The position numbers and the translations under genes were made by a program. Of a stretch of DNA of 27,447 nucleotides, positions 9,172 to 18,636 are shown one piece after another. Numbering within the stretch: the stretch's first letter is position 1; the number at the start of each line of letters is the position of its first letter. The DNA is taken from contig JBNGIQ010008744.1 in NCBI GenBank assembly GCA_049999765.1, forward strand, positions 96,016 to 123,462. The letters are read 5' to 3'. This DNA is from Phaeoceros laevis (Eukaryota; Anthocerotophyta; Anthocerotopsida; Notothyladales). The notes beneath the pieces are model-generated. The model was not told the origin of the DNA. It made no database searches and was given only the letters and a program-made list of their open reading frames with translations.

Positions 9172-10881
9172 ATGGAAGCATGGAGGATTCTTGTGAAGAA
9201 CGGACTGCTTCAGTCTACGGATCCAGGACCGCCGGCTGCCTTTCTGAAGACTCAACCCGTTGGTAAGAAATTTAGAAAATGTGTCCGCTGGCTGGTCCCG
9301 TTGGCACCTTGTGTGAATGGATTCTGGAATGGTGGTGGTACTGTGCAGGCGCGTACACCACCACGCGAACAGGCGATGGAGCTACAGTTGTGCTCCTCTG
9401 GGAAAGGCACATGGCTCGGCTGGCCCAGTCCTTGAGCTTACTGGCCATGGAAGCAGGAAACTTGTATCCCGGCTTTCTGGATTCTAGGTCCAATTGGCGG
9501 AGCAGACTGCGAGACGCAACGCATTCTTCCATGCAAGTCGGCCTTGCTAGAGCCCTTGAGCTGCGAGAGGGTGGGGAGGTTGCTGTCACAATCTTGGCCT
9601 GGGGTGCCGAGGTAGAAAGCATGATGATTTATGGTTGGCCCTGAGGCAGGTTCAGCTCCCTGGGTCCATGTGAAGCAACCATGGCTTGTTGCAGGAGAGG
9701 TACTTTGAGAGCCAGCTTCTGGTTCATTTTTCCCAGTATTCTCCTAGCCTGCCAGCGCCCTCTCCAGCTCGGTTAGCTGTCATGGGCCCGGCGAGACAGA
9801 TTCCTCGTGCAAAATTCTCAGCATGGGCCAGGTGGATTCTGAAGTTGCTGCATCTGCTGTGTGCATGCATTTCAGTGAATCCCCTTGCTGAGCCGTCCTG
9901 CTGATTGCATTTCAGGGACCGACAGGTTCTGGAGCAAGCAAAGCCGCAAAATGTAACGGAAGTGCTGCTGTCCGATGATGGGGATGGTCACCAACTTCTT
10001 CGTTGTGACAATGTATGCTCTGGGTTTGTGGCTACTTGGATTTAGCACTCCTCTCAACCTTCGTCAGTGTGTGTTTATCTGATGAGTGTCCGTTGCATTT
10101 TAGAACGGAATCAAGGAAGATGTGGAATGGGATTGGCAAGGCATTGAGGTACGAACTGCGCCTCTGGAGGCGGGAGTATTGGCTGCTGTTACCCGACAAA
10201 TCATAATCCAGTAAGTTATCCAGGTACAATGCACTTCAGCTTCCTGTCCTGGCATCACGGCTTGTAGAGAGTGCTTGCAACTCGATTATGATGTGCTGGA
10301 AGATGGCATTTTCTGGTTTGCAGGAATTGCCGAGACGAAGGTATACATCTACGTGAGGTGTCCCCGTCATAGACTGACAGGCACACCTGGAAGGAGGCTT
10401 TCATCACCAGTAAGTTTCGAGTTTTGCATCTTCCAAGTTGCACTTTTATACTCGGGCATTCCATTTAGCTGAGAAGTGCCAGCCCTCTGCAGGCAGTCTT
10501 AGATTGGTCCAGCCTGTGCGATCCGTTGAGCATCCTATGTTCTGGAACATGAGCCGGGCTTCAGATTGTTGGAAGCACAGTGATTGGGAAATTCACAACA
10601 TTGCAGTACGTTGATTTTATCAAGTTTTCTGGATTACAGTATGGTTTGCTGACGTGCCTTGTCTTTCAGCAAGCTGATGGGCGAGTCACAAGGAAGCTGC
10701 AAGTAAGGGCCACCTGGGCTTGCCTCGTAGCTGGTCTGTGTATGCTGGTTGAATCTGGTGGTCGGTCTTGCAGGAATTGGTGCAAACTTATTCTCTCAGA
10801 GAGGGGCTCTCTGTTGCAGACCTCCTTCGAAATTGCCAGGGCATCGGCAGCTTAGGTTCAAACCAAACGCAACCAACATGA
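9172..10881 (+). pseudogene. Class IV aminotransferase, copy 1 (disrupted)
   Basis: Nine exons can be placed: 9172-9262, 9349-9611, 9695-9831, 9916-10012, 10104-10210, 10324-10409, 10493-10605, 10670-10702 and 10774-10881. The start MEAWRILVKNGLLQ, GAYTTTRTGDG and LLWERHMARLAQS match the plant branched-chain-aminotransferase-like family (At3g05190/At5g27410 type; PLP fold type IV). The lysine in AKFSAWAR sits where these enzymes bind PLP. Compared with copy 2, exon 4 lacks 17 bases after 9986 and exon 5 lacks 4 bases at its start. The two losses sum to 21, so the frame recovers, but the class signature LLEGTVTNFFVV is replaced by unrelated residues. A TGG-to-TAG nonsense change at 10370-10372 ends the frame in exon 6. 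Splice sites are all kept. The substrate of this subfamily is not established. Confidence 0.85.
9555..10875 (+). repeat. Duplicated block, copy A
   Basis: Collinear with 13388-14765, introns included. In exon 3 of the aminotransferase there are 9 differences in 137 bases by hand count. Copy A lacks 17-, 4- and about 20-base stretches present in copy B. The left limit is set by the N gap next to copy B, so the true duplication may be longer. Confidence 0.95.
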
Positions 10882-11141
10882 CAAGTATGAAAGCGGTTTG
10901 GAGTATTTAGTGACTTGGTTTCTGAAAAAAGGAAGGTAGGCGATTTTTGTGCGAAATCCCGGGCTGTCCAGTGGTTTGGAGGGCAGCTGGATGGCTGCTG
11001 GATGGCTGCCTTGGCGCCTGGTTCCTCATTCGACGAAGAACCATCTAGATAGGGACGGACTTGGCTATGAAACGGAGAGCTGCGAAGCAGATTGGACTCG
11101 AGCATTTGGATGAAGGCGTACGCCAACTTCCTTGTCTGTTC

Positions 11142-11203
11142 AGTCCCTTGCACTCTCGTAGCTTGCTAAGGAAGTCCCTTGCACTCTCGTAGCTTGTTAA
11201 GGA
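11142..11203. repeat. Tandem duplication, 31-base unit, two units
   Basis: Units at 11142-11172 and 11173-11203 begin AGTCCCTTGCACTCTCGTAG and differ at one base (GCTAAGG versus GTTAAGG). Confidence 0.9.
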
Positions 11204-11454
11204 AGTCCATTCGAGAGCTTCGTAAGGCTGGGAGAGTCTGCTGGAGGGTCCCTCGAGGAATCGAGCTCCCATCTTGAGCGCCACGGCATTATGGGCACAG
11301 CACCACTTCACACCTGATAACCGTTTGTCCTGAGCGTGGGCATACGGGAAGTTTCGGTGGCGTCAACCTGTTGAGTTTTCCATTCACCGTTCGCACCCCT
11401 TTTAAGCATACTCTGAGTCTTTTTTCTGATCTTGCTATTCTTCCTGATCTTGTT

Positions 11455-11530
11455 ACTGGAAGCATTGTAATAGCGTAGGCAAAACAAACCAAACTGGAAG
11501 CATTGTAATAGCTTAGGCTAAACAAACCAA
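11455..11530. repeat. Tandem duplication, 38-base unit, two units
   Basis: Units at 11455-11492 and 11493-11530 begin ACTGGAAGCATTGTAATAGC and differ at two bases. This is a separate event from the 31-base tandem nearby. Confidence 0.9.
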
Positions 11531-11737
11531 ACTCGTCAAGGACCTAGGTAGTCTCAGTACGGACAGCACAGCTGCTCCCTTGCTGGTATTTCGTGCAGGA
11601 ATAGTGAGTGTGTATTCCTCAACCACTTTACTTATCCCTCTGCGATTGCATCACGAGTTGTATGGTTGTATCATCTCTAGAGCTTCAACATCAGCCCACC
11701 TCGGCAACATTTCAAAGGGATATCCTCTGTTTCTCAC

Positions 11738-12236
11738 CTTTACTCTATCAACTGGAGGAGGCAAAGACAAGGCCCATGCAAGTTTATCGATCTTCTCTGC
11801 TTCTAGTATGCTGTTGTAGTCATCAGCAAGGCCGAACAACCTCATGCATTCATCAGTCGCCTGCAGCACACAAAAGCCTCTAGCTGGGTGATCCCATCCT
11901 GTTAGACTATTTTTACAAGGAAAAAAGAGGTCTCGACGGGTCTCAACATTGATTCTCCAGGACGAGGCGCAAGGTTCACAAGATCTACAGTTGCTCCGTA
12001 CCATTCATTACGATCACTGGCAGGGATTCACTTGCAAACGTCTGCCTCTTGTATGAGGATCAAACTGTTCACATTCTAATCACTGTCAGGAGCAGGTTGT
12101 GCACCTGTGTGTGCACAAATGAGTCCTCGCGAACATCAAGAGCACAGAGGTAGAACCCAAAGGTCTCAGCGAGTCTGACAAGGTCCTTTAGCTTGCTGTC
12201 ACCAAGCCGCACATCTCCATGCAACCGGAGAGATTG
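11738..12236 (-). pseudogene. PEP carboxylase-like fragment, two exons
   Basis: Exon 12236-12105 (44 codons, flanked by TATGCAG acceptor and CAG/GTGCAC donor) and exon 11860-11738 join in phase across CTGCAG. They read LRLHGDVRLGDSKLKDLVR, AETFGFYLCALDVREDS, FVHTQ, then ATDECMRLFGLADDYNSI and LEAEKIDKLAWALS. The pattern LHGD...L.DL.R...TFGF.L..LDVR..S..HT is that of phosphoenolpyruvate carboxylase. The TFGFYL and DLVRLAET wording is closer to bacterial enzymes than to the two standard plant types, and the usual RQES is REDS. Only about 80 of the roughly 900 residues are present; no catalytic-core exons were found within the window. Family call is by motif only. Confidence 0.62.
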
Positions 12237-12277
12237 CTGCATAGAAGATGATGGAATAAACAAGCAACAAGCAATGT

Positions 12278-12406
12278 TAGAAGAGCGTGGCCAGCATGAA
12301 TCCCATGACGGTGAGCACCATCTGGCGGGAGAGGAAGAGCTCCAGGGTGCGGTAAATGTTGTAGAAGTTGCGCACTATGAGCACCGCCACCTCCCTCAGC
12401 CACGGG
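12278..12406 (-). pseudogene. Captured 129-base fragment of the STR-like transporter exon
   Basis: Identical to 15734-15862 (inside the last exon of the ABCG gene) at 127 of 129 bases, same orientation. It covers the codons of [19 protein letters not shown] and of the first membrane helix. The ends do not coincide with splice sites, so it was copied as DNA from within an exon. It sits just upstream of the PEP-carboxylase-like exons. Confidence 0.95.
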
Positions 12407-12539
12407 ACAGAGTAAAAATACAAAGAAGGATTCAAAATCACATCTGGAGAAACTGGAGGAGACGATCAGAAGAATATAGAGCATGAGCATGATGATCTCA
12501 CCGTCGATCTTGGGTACGGATCCAAAGTATTCTTGGGAA

Positions 12540-13377
12540 ACCATGGCCATCTCTTGCACACGTATGTATGTCAATGGCGGTTACAGGAAGCAATGATATC
12601 GATGGTGTTCAAAAGGGAGGCCAAACCTGATGTCTTCATGTGGTTTTCCATCATCTCTGCGCAGGCTGCGCCCGGGAAACCTAGTGAGGCCACTCAACTG
12701 CACCATAGAATGCGCAGGTCAGGTTCGGAGCCGGATAATCACATCTCTGTCGCTGCCCTGCAAGCTTGTGCAAGAGCGGGAAGTTGACAGGCAGGTGCAC
12801 GCTGATGTGTCAACTGGAGAGTGGCATTCAGCCTGACGCTTTTGTTTGCGCCTGCCTGGGAGCCATATGTATGCAAAATGTGGGGAATTGGAAGATGCAC
12901 GCAGGGTTTTTGACAGTATGGCACACAAGGGATTCAGTGACATGGACTGCCATGATCGCTGGGTATTCGAAGTGTGGCAAGTTGGAAGATGCACGCAAGC
13001 TCTTTGACAGTCTTGCCGCCACAAGGAATGCGGTAACATGGCCTGCTATGATAAATGGGTATGCTCAGCATGGGCTCGGTCCCCAGGCGCTCATTGTATG
13101 CAAGGATGGAGCAGGAGGGCCTGATTTTAGCAAACAATGTCAGGTTTGCTTGCTTCCTCAAGGCTTGTGCACGTGCTCGTGCTTTACAGCAGGGCAGGCA
13201 GCTGCATTCAGGGATCATGGAAAGAAGACTATTTGAAGGTGACGTAGTACCGGGCATTTGTCTCGTACATATGTTGGCGAAATGTGTGGTCAGTTGGAAG
13301 ATGCACGCAAGTTCTTTGACAGTCTTGCCGCCACAAGGAATGCGGTAACATGGCCTGCTATGATAAATGGGTATGCT
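12540..13377 (+). pseudogene. PPR protein pseudogene (PLS class), ends at assembly gap
   Basis: Frames reading rightward include KPDVFMWFSIISAQAAPGKP, MRRSGSEPDNHISVAALQAC, GIQPDAFVCACLGA, DSVTWTAMIAGYSKCGKLED, NAVTWPAMINGYAQHGLGPQ and LKACARARALQQGRQLHSGI. These are successive P, L and S type repeats of an organellar RNA-binding PPR protein. A stop follows ACARAGS at about 12788, and frame changes near 12830, 12875 and 13100 break the protein. No start codon, targeting sequence or DYW/E domain is seen. It stops at the N gap. Confidence 0.85.
13284..13377 (+). repeat. 94-base direct repeat of 12972-13065
   Basis: Both copies encode KLEDARK-FDSLAATRNAVTW and following residues and differ at only a few bases (CAAG/TCAG, GCTC/GTTC). 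The 312-base offset equals 104 codons, one PLS triplet of PPR repeats. The second copy ends exactly where the N gap begins. Confidence 0.9.
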
Positions 13378-13387
13378 NNNNNNNNNN
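13378..13387. other. Assembly gap (10 N)
   Basis: Ten ambiguous bases separate the PPR relic from the middle of aminotransferase exon 2. The real distance and order across the gap cannot be read from this sequence. Confidence 1.
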
Positions 13388-14720
13388 CTTGAGCTGCGAG
13401 AGGGTGGGGAGGTTGCTGTCACAATCTTGGCCTGTGGTGCCGAGGTAGAAAGCATGATGATTTATGGTTGGCCCTGAGGCAGGTTCAGCTTCCTGGGTCC
13501 ATGTGAAGCAACCATGGCTTGTTGCAGGAGAGGCGCTTTGAGAGCCAGCTTCTGGTTCATTTCTCCCAGTACACTCCTAGCTTGCCAGCGCCCTCTCCAG
13601 CTCGGTTAGCTGTCATGGGCCCGGCGAGACAGATTCCCCTTGCAAAATTCTCAGCTTGGGCCAGGTGGATGTCTGAAGTTGCTGCATCTGCTGTGTGCAT
13701 GCATTTCACTGAATCCCCTTGCTGAGCCGTCCTGCTGATTGCATTTCAGGGACCGACAGGTTCTGGAGCAAGCAAAGCCGCAAAATGTAACGGAAGTGCT
13801 GCTGTCCAATGATGGGGATGCTTTATTAGAGGGAACGGTCACCAACTTCTTCGTTGTGACAATGTATGCTCTGGGTTTGTGGCTACGTGGATTTAGCACT
13901 CCTCTCAACCTTCGACAGTGTGTGTATATCTGATGAGTGTCTGTTGCATTTTAGACAGAACGGAATCAAGGAAGATGCGAAATGGGATTGGCAAGGCATT
14001 GAGGTACAAACTGCGCCTCTGGAGGCAGGTGTATTGCCTGGTGTTACCCGACAAATCATAATCCAGTAAGTTATCCAGGTACAATGCACTTCAGCTTCCT
14101 GTCCTGGCATCATCGCTTGTGGAGAGTGCTTGCAACTCGATTATGATGTGCTGAAAGATGGCTTTCTCTGGTTTGCAGGATTTGCCGAGACGAAGGCATA
14201 CAGCTACGTGAGGTGTCCCCATCATGGACTGACAGGCACACATGGAAGGAGGCTTTCATCACCAGTAAGTTCCGAGGTGTGCATCTTCCAAGTTGCACTT
14301 CTGTCCTCGGCCATTCCATCAGCTGAGAAGTGCCAGTCCTCTGCAGGCAGTCTTAGATTGGTCCAGCCTGTGCGATCCGTTGAGCGTCCTATGGTCTGGA
14401 ACATGAGCCGGGCTCCAGATTGTTGGAAGCAAAGTGATTGGGAATTTCACAAAATTCCAGTACGTATTTCTTGTACGTTGTGTTTGCATCAAGTTTTCTG
14501 GATTACAGTATGGTTTGCTGACGTGCCTTGTCTTTCAGCAGGCTGATGGGCGAGTCACAAGGAAGCTGCAAGTAAGGGCCACCTGGGCTTGCCTCGTAGC
14601 TGGTCTGTGTATGCTGGTTGAATCTGGATCTGGATACCTGCTAATCGGTGGTCGGTCTTGCAGGAATTGGTGCAAACGTATTCTGTGAGAGAGGGGCTCT
14701 CTGTTGCAGACCTTGTTTGA
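13388..14720 (+). CDS. Class IV aminotransferase, copy 2 (5' end missing at gap)
   Basis: Exons 13388-13444 (partial), 13528-13664, 13750-13863, 13955-14065, 14179-14264, 14347-14459, 14539-14571 and 14664-14720 join in phase without a stop until TGA at 14718-14720. Visible family features are AKFSAWAR (likely PLP lysine), VTEVLLSNDGDALLEGTVTN (fold-type-IV signature), LEAGVLPGVTRQIIIQ, PSWTDRHTWKEAFITSSLRL and VQPVRSVERP. The exon plan matches copy 1, but here the signature and the Trp codon are intact. The first exon and most of exon 2, including GAYTTTRT, are absent, replaced by the gap and PPR sequence. It is either a truncated paralogue or a normal gene cut by misassembly. The biochemical role of this plant family (At3g05190-like) is undefined beyond PLP-dependent chemistry. 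Confidence 0.8.
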
Positions 14721-14765
14721 AATTGCCAGGGCATCGGCAGCTTAGGTTCAAACCAAACGCAACCA
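13388..14765 (+). repeat. Duplicated block, copy B
   Basis: Collinear with 9555-10875 in direct orientation. It holds three short stretches that copy A has lost. On the right, 14762-14796 matches 11618-11652 rather than the base after copy A. Confidence 0.95.
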
Positions 14766-15027
14766 CCTTACTTATCCCTCTGCGACTGCATCACTGGTTC
14801 TATCATTACGTTCCTTTGGATCAGGGTCCCAATGTAGGACTCATCACATCGTCAGAATGGTCCTAATTTGGCAATTACCAAGGGGTAACTATAGTCCTTC
14901 CGTCATTAAATCATGCTGCTATCGAAATTTTCCAGACGCATATCTAGAATGGACTTGGTGTCTAAATCTGAAACACTATGGGCAGGAATAGGAGAGCTAC
15001 CTACATACTTGGCGAAATGTTAGCAGG
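14721..15027. other. Intergenic between aminotransferase copy 2 and the transporter gene
   Basis: Holds the 3' flanks of two convergent genes. No frame with motifs and no clear poly(A) signal was found. Confidence 0.5.
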
Positions 15028-18000
15028 CTAGTGCCTTTGGTTTTTGGAGTTGAATCGGAGCACAAGGTAGAAGAGGATGCGGTAGAAGACAGCCCATCCC
15101 AAGAGGACCAGCACGGCCATCCCTTTGCCAAACTGCTCACCGACGGCCAGCCCCTTGAGAAGCGCCTTCCCTGTCAGAGGGCACGAGGCTTCAGGCAACC
15201 CCTTGACGGCCCAGCACTTGCCACTGTCAAACTCATTCAGCAGGAGCGCCTCGTAGGGGTACTTGATGGTGGACAGGTAGTGCAGCCATGTCCAGTACGG
15301 AGGAATCTGTGTTCTGGGCAGGAAGTATCCGCAGGTGAGGAAGAAGAGGGCCGTGCAGGCAATGACAGCGGCGTAGCCCAGGATGAAGTTTGGCACCAGG
15401 GCACTGATGAACATGACGAAGGAGCTGGTGGTGAGCAGGGAGACGTAGAGGACAAGCGCGAAGAAGAGGATGCTGCCGTCGAGCTTGAGAGCCCACCAGG
15501 TGATGATGGTGTAAGTGAGGGCCTGGATCGCCAGAAAAGGGAGGAACGTGATGACCCCGGCTATGGTGTAGGAGGAGGCTCTGTAGGCGTTGTGGGAGGT
15601 TTCCCGGATGAAGATGAACCGCTCCTGGATGAAGGCCGGCACGGCGTCGTTGGAGGAGAAGAAGAAGAGGCAGACGGTGAAGATGATGAAGGAGAGGAGG
15701 TGGGTAACTTCTTTGAGATCGACACTGGTTTTGTAGAAGAGCGTGGCCAGCATGAATCCCATGACGGTGAGCACCATCTGGCGGGAGAGGAAGAGCTCCG
15801 GGGTGCGGTAGATGTTGTAGAAGTTGCGCACTATGAGCACCGCCACCTCCCTCAGCCACGGGTTGGCAAACTTGCGGCCCTCTCCCAGCCCCTGCCCGTG
15901 GCCAATCATCTCGTAATCAGGATCCGTCTCGTAATCGGTGGGAGGAGTGCCAGGAGTGCGAGGAGTGGCCGGAGTGTCTGGGGCAATCTCGGTAGTGTCC
16001 TGCTTGTACATGCTCTTGGCATCGATGCCGGAGCCCCTCATCATCTTCCCAGGCCCCTTCCCCGGCGTCTGAGGCGTCTTCGGGTACCTGAAGGTGCAGG
16101 ACAACAACAACAACAACAGGGCCGAGGTGATAAAAAACGCAGGATTGCAACAAGCTCTGAACATCAGGAACGGATCCATGCTTTTCAACGTACCGCATGA
16201 AGTGGGTGGGAGTCTTGGTCATGGGAGTCATGGGCGTCCTCGTCGGAGTCCTCCCAGGCGTTCTTCCGGGAGTGCGTAGCAGGTAGAGAGGAGTGCGGAG
16301 CGGGAACCCTCCAGCGTCCACCGGCCTGTAGTAGCTGCTGGCCAGGAGCTTGGGCTGCGTGGTGCCGAGGTACATGTTTCCTCTTATCAGGGACCGATCG
16401 TAGTCCTCGTCGTCATCTTCGGTGTGGTAGTCGTATGCGTGGTCCGAGCGCAGGGGAGTCCCGGGAGCTTCTTCGGGGATGGCGTTCTCCTCGTCCTTGT
16501 CCTGCTGCTTTAGGAACTTGGGGGAGCTTCGGATGGGCGAGTCCCTCAGGTTGGGCGCCTTCGTGGGCATGGGCCACACCTTGTTGGGAGTGGACGTGCC
16601 CTTGGGAATGAGCACTGTGGCCATGGGCTTGCGCCCGTCCTTGTTGAACTGCACCAGCGGGTCCAGGCCCATGGTGGACCGATCATACTCTTGGATCACG
16701 TCCAGCAGGTACTCTATCGAGTTCTCCCCACGAGGCACCGGCCGGCCCAGAGCCTGCATATGCTTCTTGAGGTAATCCGGTGATCCCTGGTATATGAGCT
16801 TCCCTCTACACACGACGGATGCATCCACGGCTTCGAATCAGGAGCTGAAGATTGTGGTGCTGAGTGACACAAAAGAGGAATAAATTTGGAGTTGTCTCTC
16901 TCACCTTGCGAGAATGATGAGGCGGTTGAGAAGCTGCTGAATCCGGGAAGAAGGCTGGTGGATGGTCATAAGGATGGTGCTCCCGGCTGTGGCTATGTCG
17001 TGGACCTTCTCCACCACACTGTAAGCGCTGGAGGAGTCGAGACCGGAGGTGGGCTCGTCCAGGAACAGGAGCGATGGGCCGTGGATGATGTCCACGCCTA
17101 TGGAGACCCTCCGCCTCTCCCCTCCCGACACTCCCCGGTGCCCCTCGTCTCCAATGAAAGTGTTCCGAGCACTCTGTCATCGACACACAATGTCGTGCAT
17201 GCATTGATCAGCTTCTTTGAACGATACCCACTGCTTGCGGGACAATCTGGTGGGCAACAGGGGTGGAGGGACTTACTGTCAAACCAAGCTGATCGATCAG
17301 CTCCTCCACGCGTACCTTCTTCTCGCGCCTGGACACTGTGCATGGCAGCCTCACCTCCGCGGCGAACAGGAATGTTTCATACACAGTGAGCATCGGAAAC
17401 AGCTGATCCTCCTGTCAAGGGTGAAAGATGATGCCGACAGCGAACTTGTGAGATTTGGTGGATGGTTCCATTCAGAGGGATTTCAAGAGTTCTGGGCTCA
17501 CACGATCGCGTGCCTACCTGCATCACGTAGGCTGAAATGCGCTTCATCAGGCTGGGATTGACGGGGTGGCCATCCACAGTCACTTCTCCTTCCAAGCTGC
17601 CACTGGCGATTCTGCCCGCCAAGGCGTCCAGGAAGGTGGACTTGCCCGCTCCGCTGGGCCCCATGACCGCCGTCACTTGGCCTCTGGCAGCCTGCCCGGT
17701 GATGCTGTTGAGCAGGTTCACCTCTCTGGTCACCCATTCCCAGTCTCGCTTCTGCTTTGCGATCACTGTGTATGTCAGGTCCTGGAACTCCAAGCCCGTG
17801 CCTTTGAGTGCCACGCTGCCGCTGGTGCTCTCCACGCCTGCAGGCAGATCCCAATTTCGTCTAGTAAGGAGAGAGCAGTCCTGAACAGCACAGGACTTGA
17901 GGTGCTTGCGAGCTGACTGACTCACCGCTTGAAGCTCCCGGCCTCTGCGAGATCTGGTCGTCGATGGTGAGCAGCGTTTCCAAGGTCTGCAAATCCTTGT

Positions 18001-18133
18001 TCAACGAACCCTCGCTCGTCACGCTGCTCTCGGACCCTTCAGATTGCTGTTGCTGCTGCGGCGGCAGCCTCCCGAGATGGCTCATCCGTCGGGAGGACGC
18101 GTACTGCCCGCCTCGGGCGTCGATCGAATTCAT
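15028..18133 (-). CDS. STR: ABCG half-transporter of the STR type
   Basis: Six exons (18133-17926, 17837-17518, 17411-17277, 17173-16905, 16805-16194, 16087-15028) join in phase to 867 residues. The order is a Gln/Ser-rich N-terminus, nucleotide-binding domain, long linker, membrane domain. Walker A is GPSGAGKS (129-136), the signature VSGGERRR (236-243), Walker B LLFLDE (256-261), then [10 protein letters not shown]. The linker (about 330-540) contains [23 protein letters not shown] and many Thr-Pro pairs ([15 protein letters not shown]). The membrane part has [32 protein letters not shown], several hydrophobic helices and [19 protein letters not shown]. The long TP-rich linker and these blocks match STR, which in arbuscule-forming roots pairs with STR2 in the periarbuscular membrane and is thought to export lipid to the fungus. 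All motifs are intact. Introns are 88-106 bases. The related Arabidopsis ABCG1/2/6/16/20 clade is the alternative. Confidence 0.87.
16101..16118. repeat. (ACA)6 microsatellite in the last STR intron
   Basis: Six ACA units lie in the 106-base intron between STR exons 5 and 6. On the coding strand they form part of the (TTG)n pyrimidine-rich tract ahead of the CTTCAG acceptor. Confidence 0.9.
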
Positions 18134-18636
18134 GCCTGGAGGCAGTCGGATTCAGGCAGACTGCGGCCGGAGCGATCCACAAGGGCGGCGCGGGGGGCCC
18201 CTGCGCTCATCGATCTGCCACAGTTGATGTTCAGCAGACCGAACGGCGCAAATCGGGCATGGGCTTTTCTACGGCCGAAGTGCTGTACGGGCAGCTGTAA
18301 CTCTGGAGCGGGGAAAACAAGCCGCAAGCCGAGGGAGCGGCGATCGAGGTAGGCGACGGCAAAAGCGTTGGAATACCCACCCTGGCAGCGGAGGTCCCGA
18401 GGTGGGCGAGGAATTGAAATACGGCACATGGCGATGTGGATGAAATGGCTCCTTTCTGTGTGTCTAGTAAGAAGTCCAGGATTGTAAACTGATCTTTCAA
18501 TTCGCTTGTCCTGTCGAGTTCTAATCGCTCATCTGAAGATCGCTAAACCTAGTAGTCGGTGACGATGCGTGTGGTCACTACTCATGTTGTCCTCTGCAAT
18601 CCAAAACTCTTGAAAAATCTCTTTGTGTAGCTGTTC
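18134..18636. other. STR upstream region and Y3IP1 3' flank
   Basis: About 500 bases between the STR start codon and the Y3IP1 stop codon, both genes on the minus strand. It must hold the STR 5' leader and promoter and the Y3IP1 3' end. Short frames here show no homology that I recognise, and I could not identify a defined promoter element. Confidence 0.5.

Larger units (their letters stand above)
10882..11737. other. Stretch found after duplicated block A but not after block B
   Basis: No gene is recognised. Copy B is followed at once (14762-14796) by a sequence that near copy A occurs only at 11618-11652, so about 740 bases (10876-11617) are either an insertion in A or a deletion in B. The stretch contains two tandem duplications. 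Confidence 0.55.

Noticed and set aside
12934-13455. 173-codon minus-strand frame bridging the N gap
   Set aside because: It exists only because unknown bases are read as open; both sides are antisense to PPR and aminotransferase exons.
15031-16200. 389-codon open frame on the plus strand
   Set aside because: It is the mirror of the GC-rich last STR exon and crosses a real intron; its Glu/Gly-rich product has no domain, whereas the minus strand encodes a clear membrane domain.
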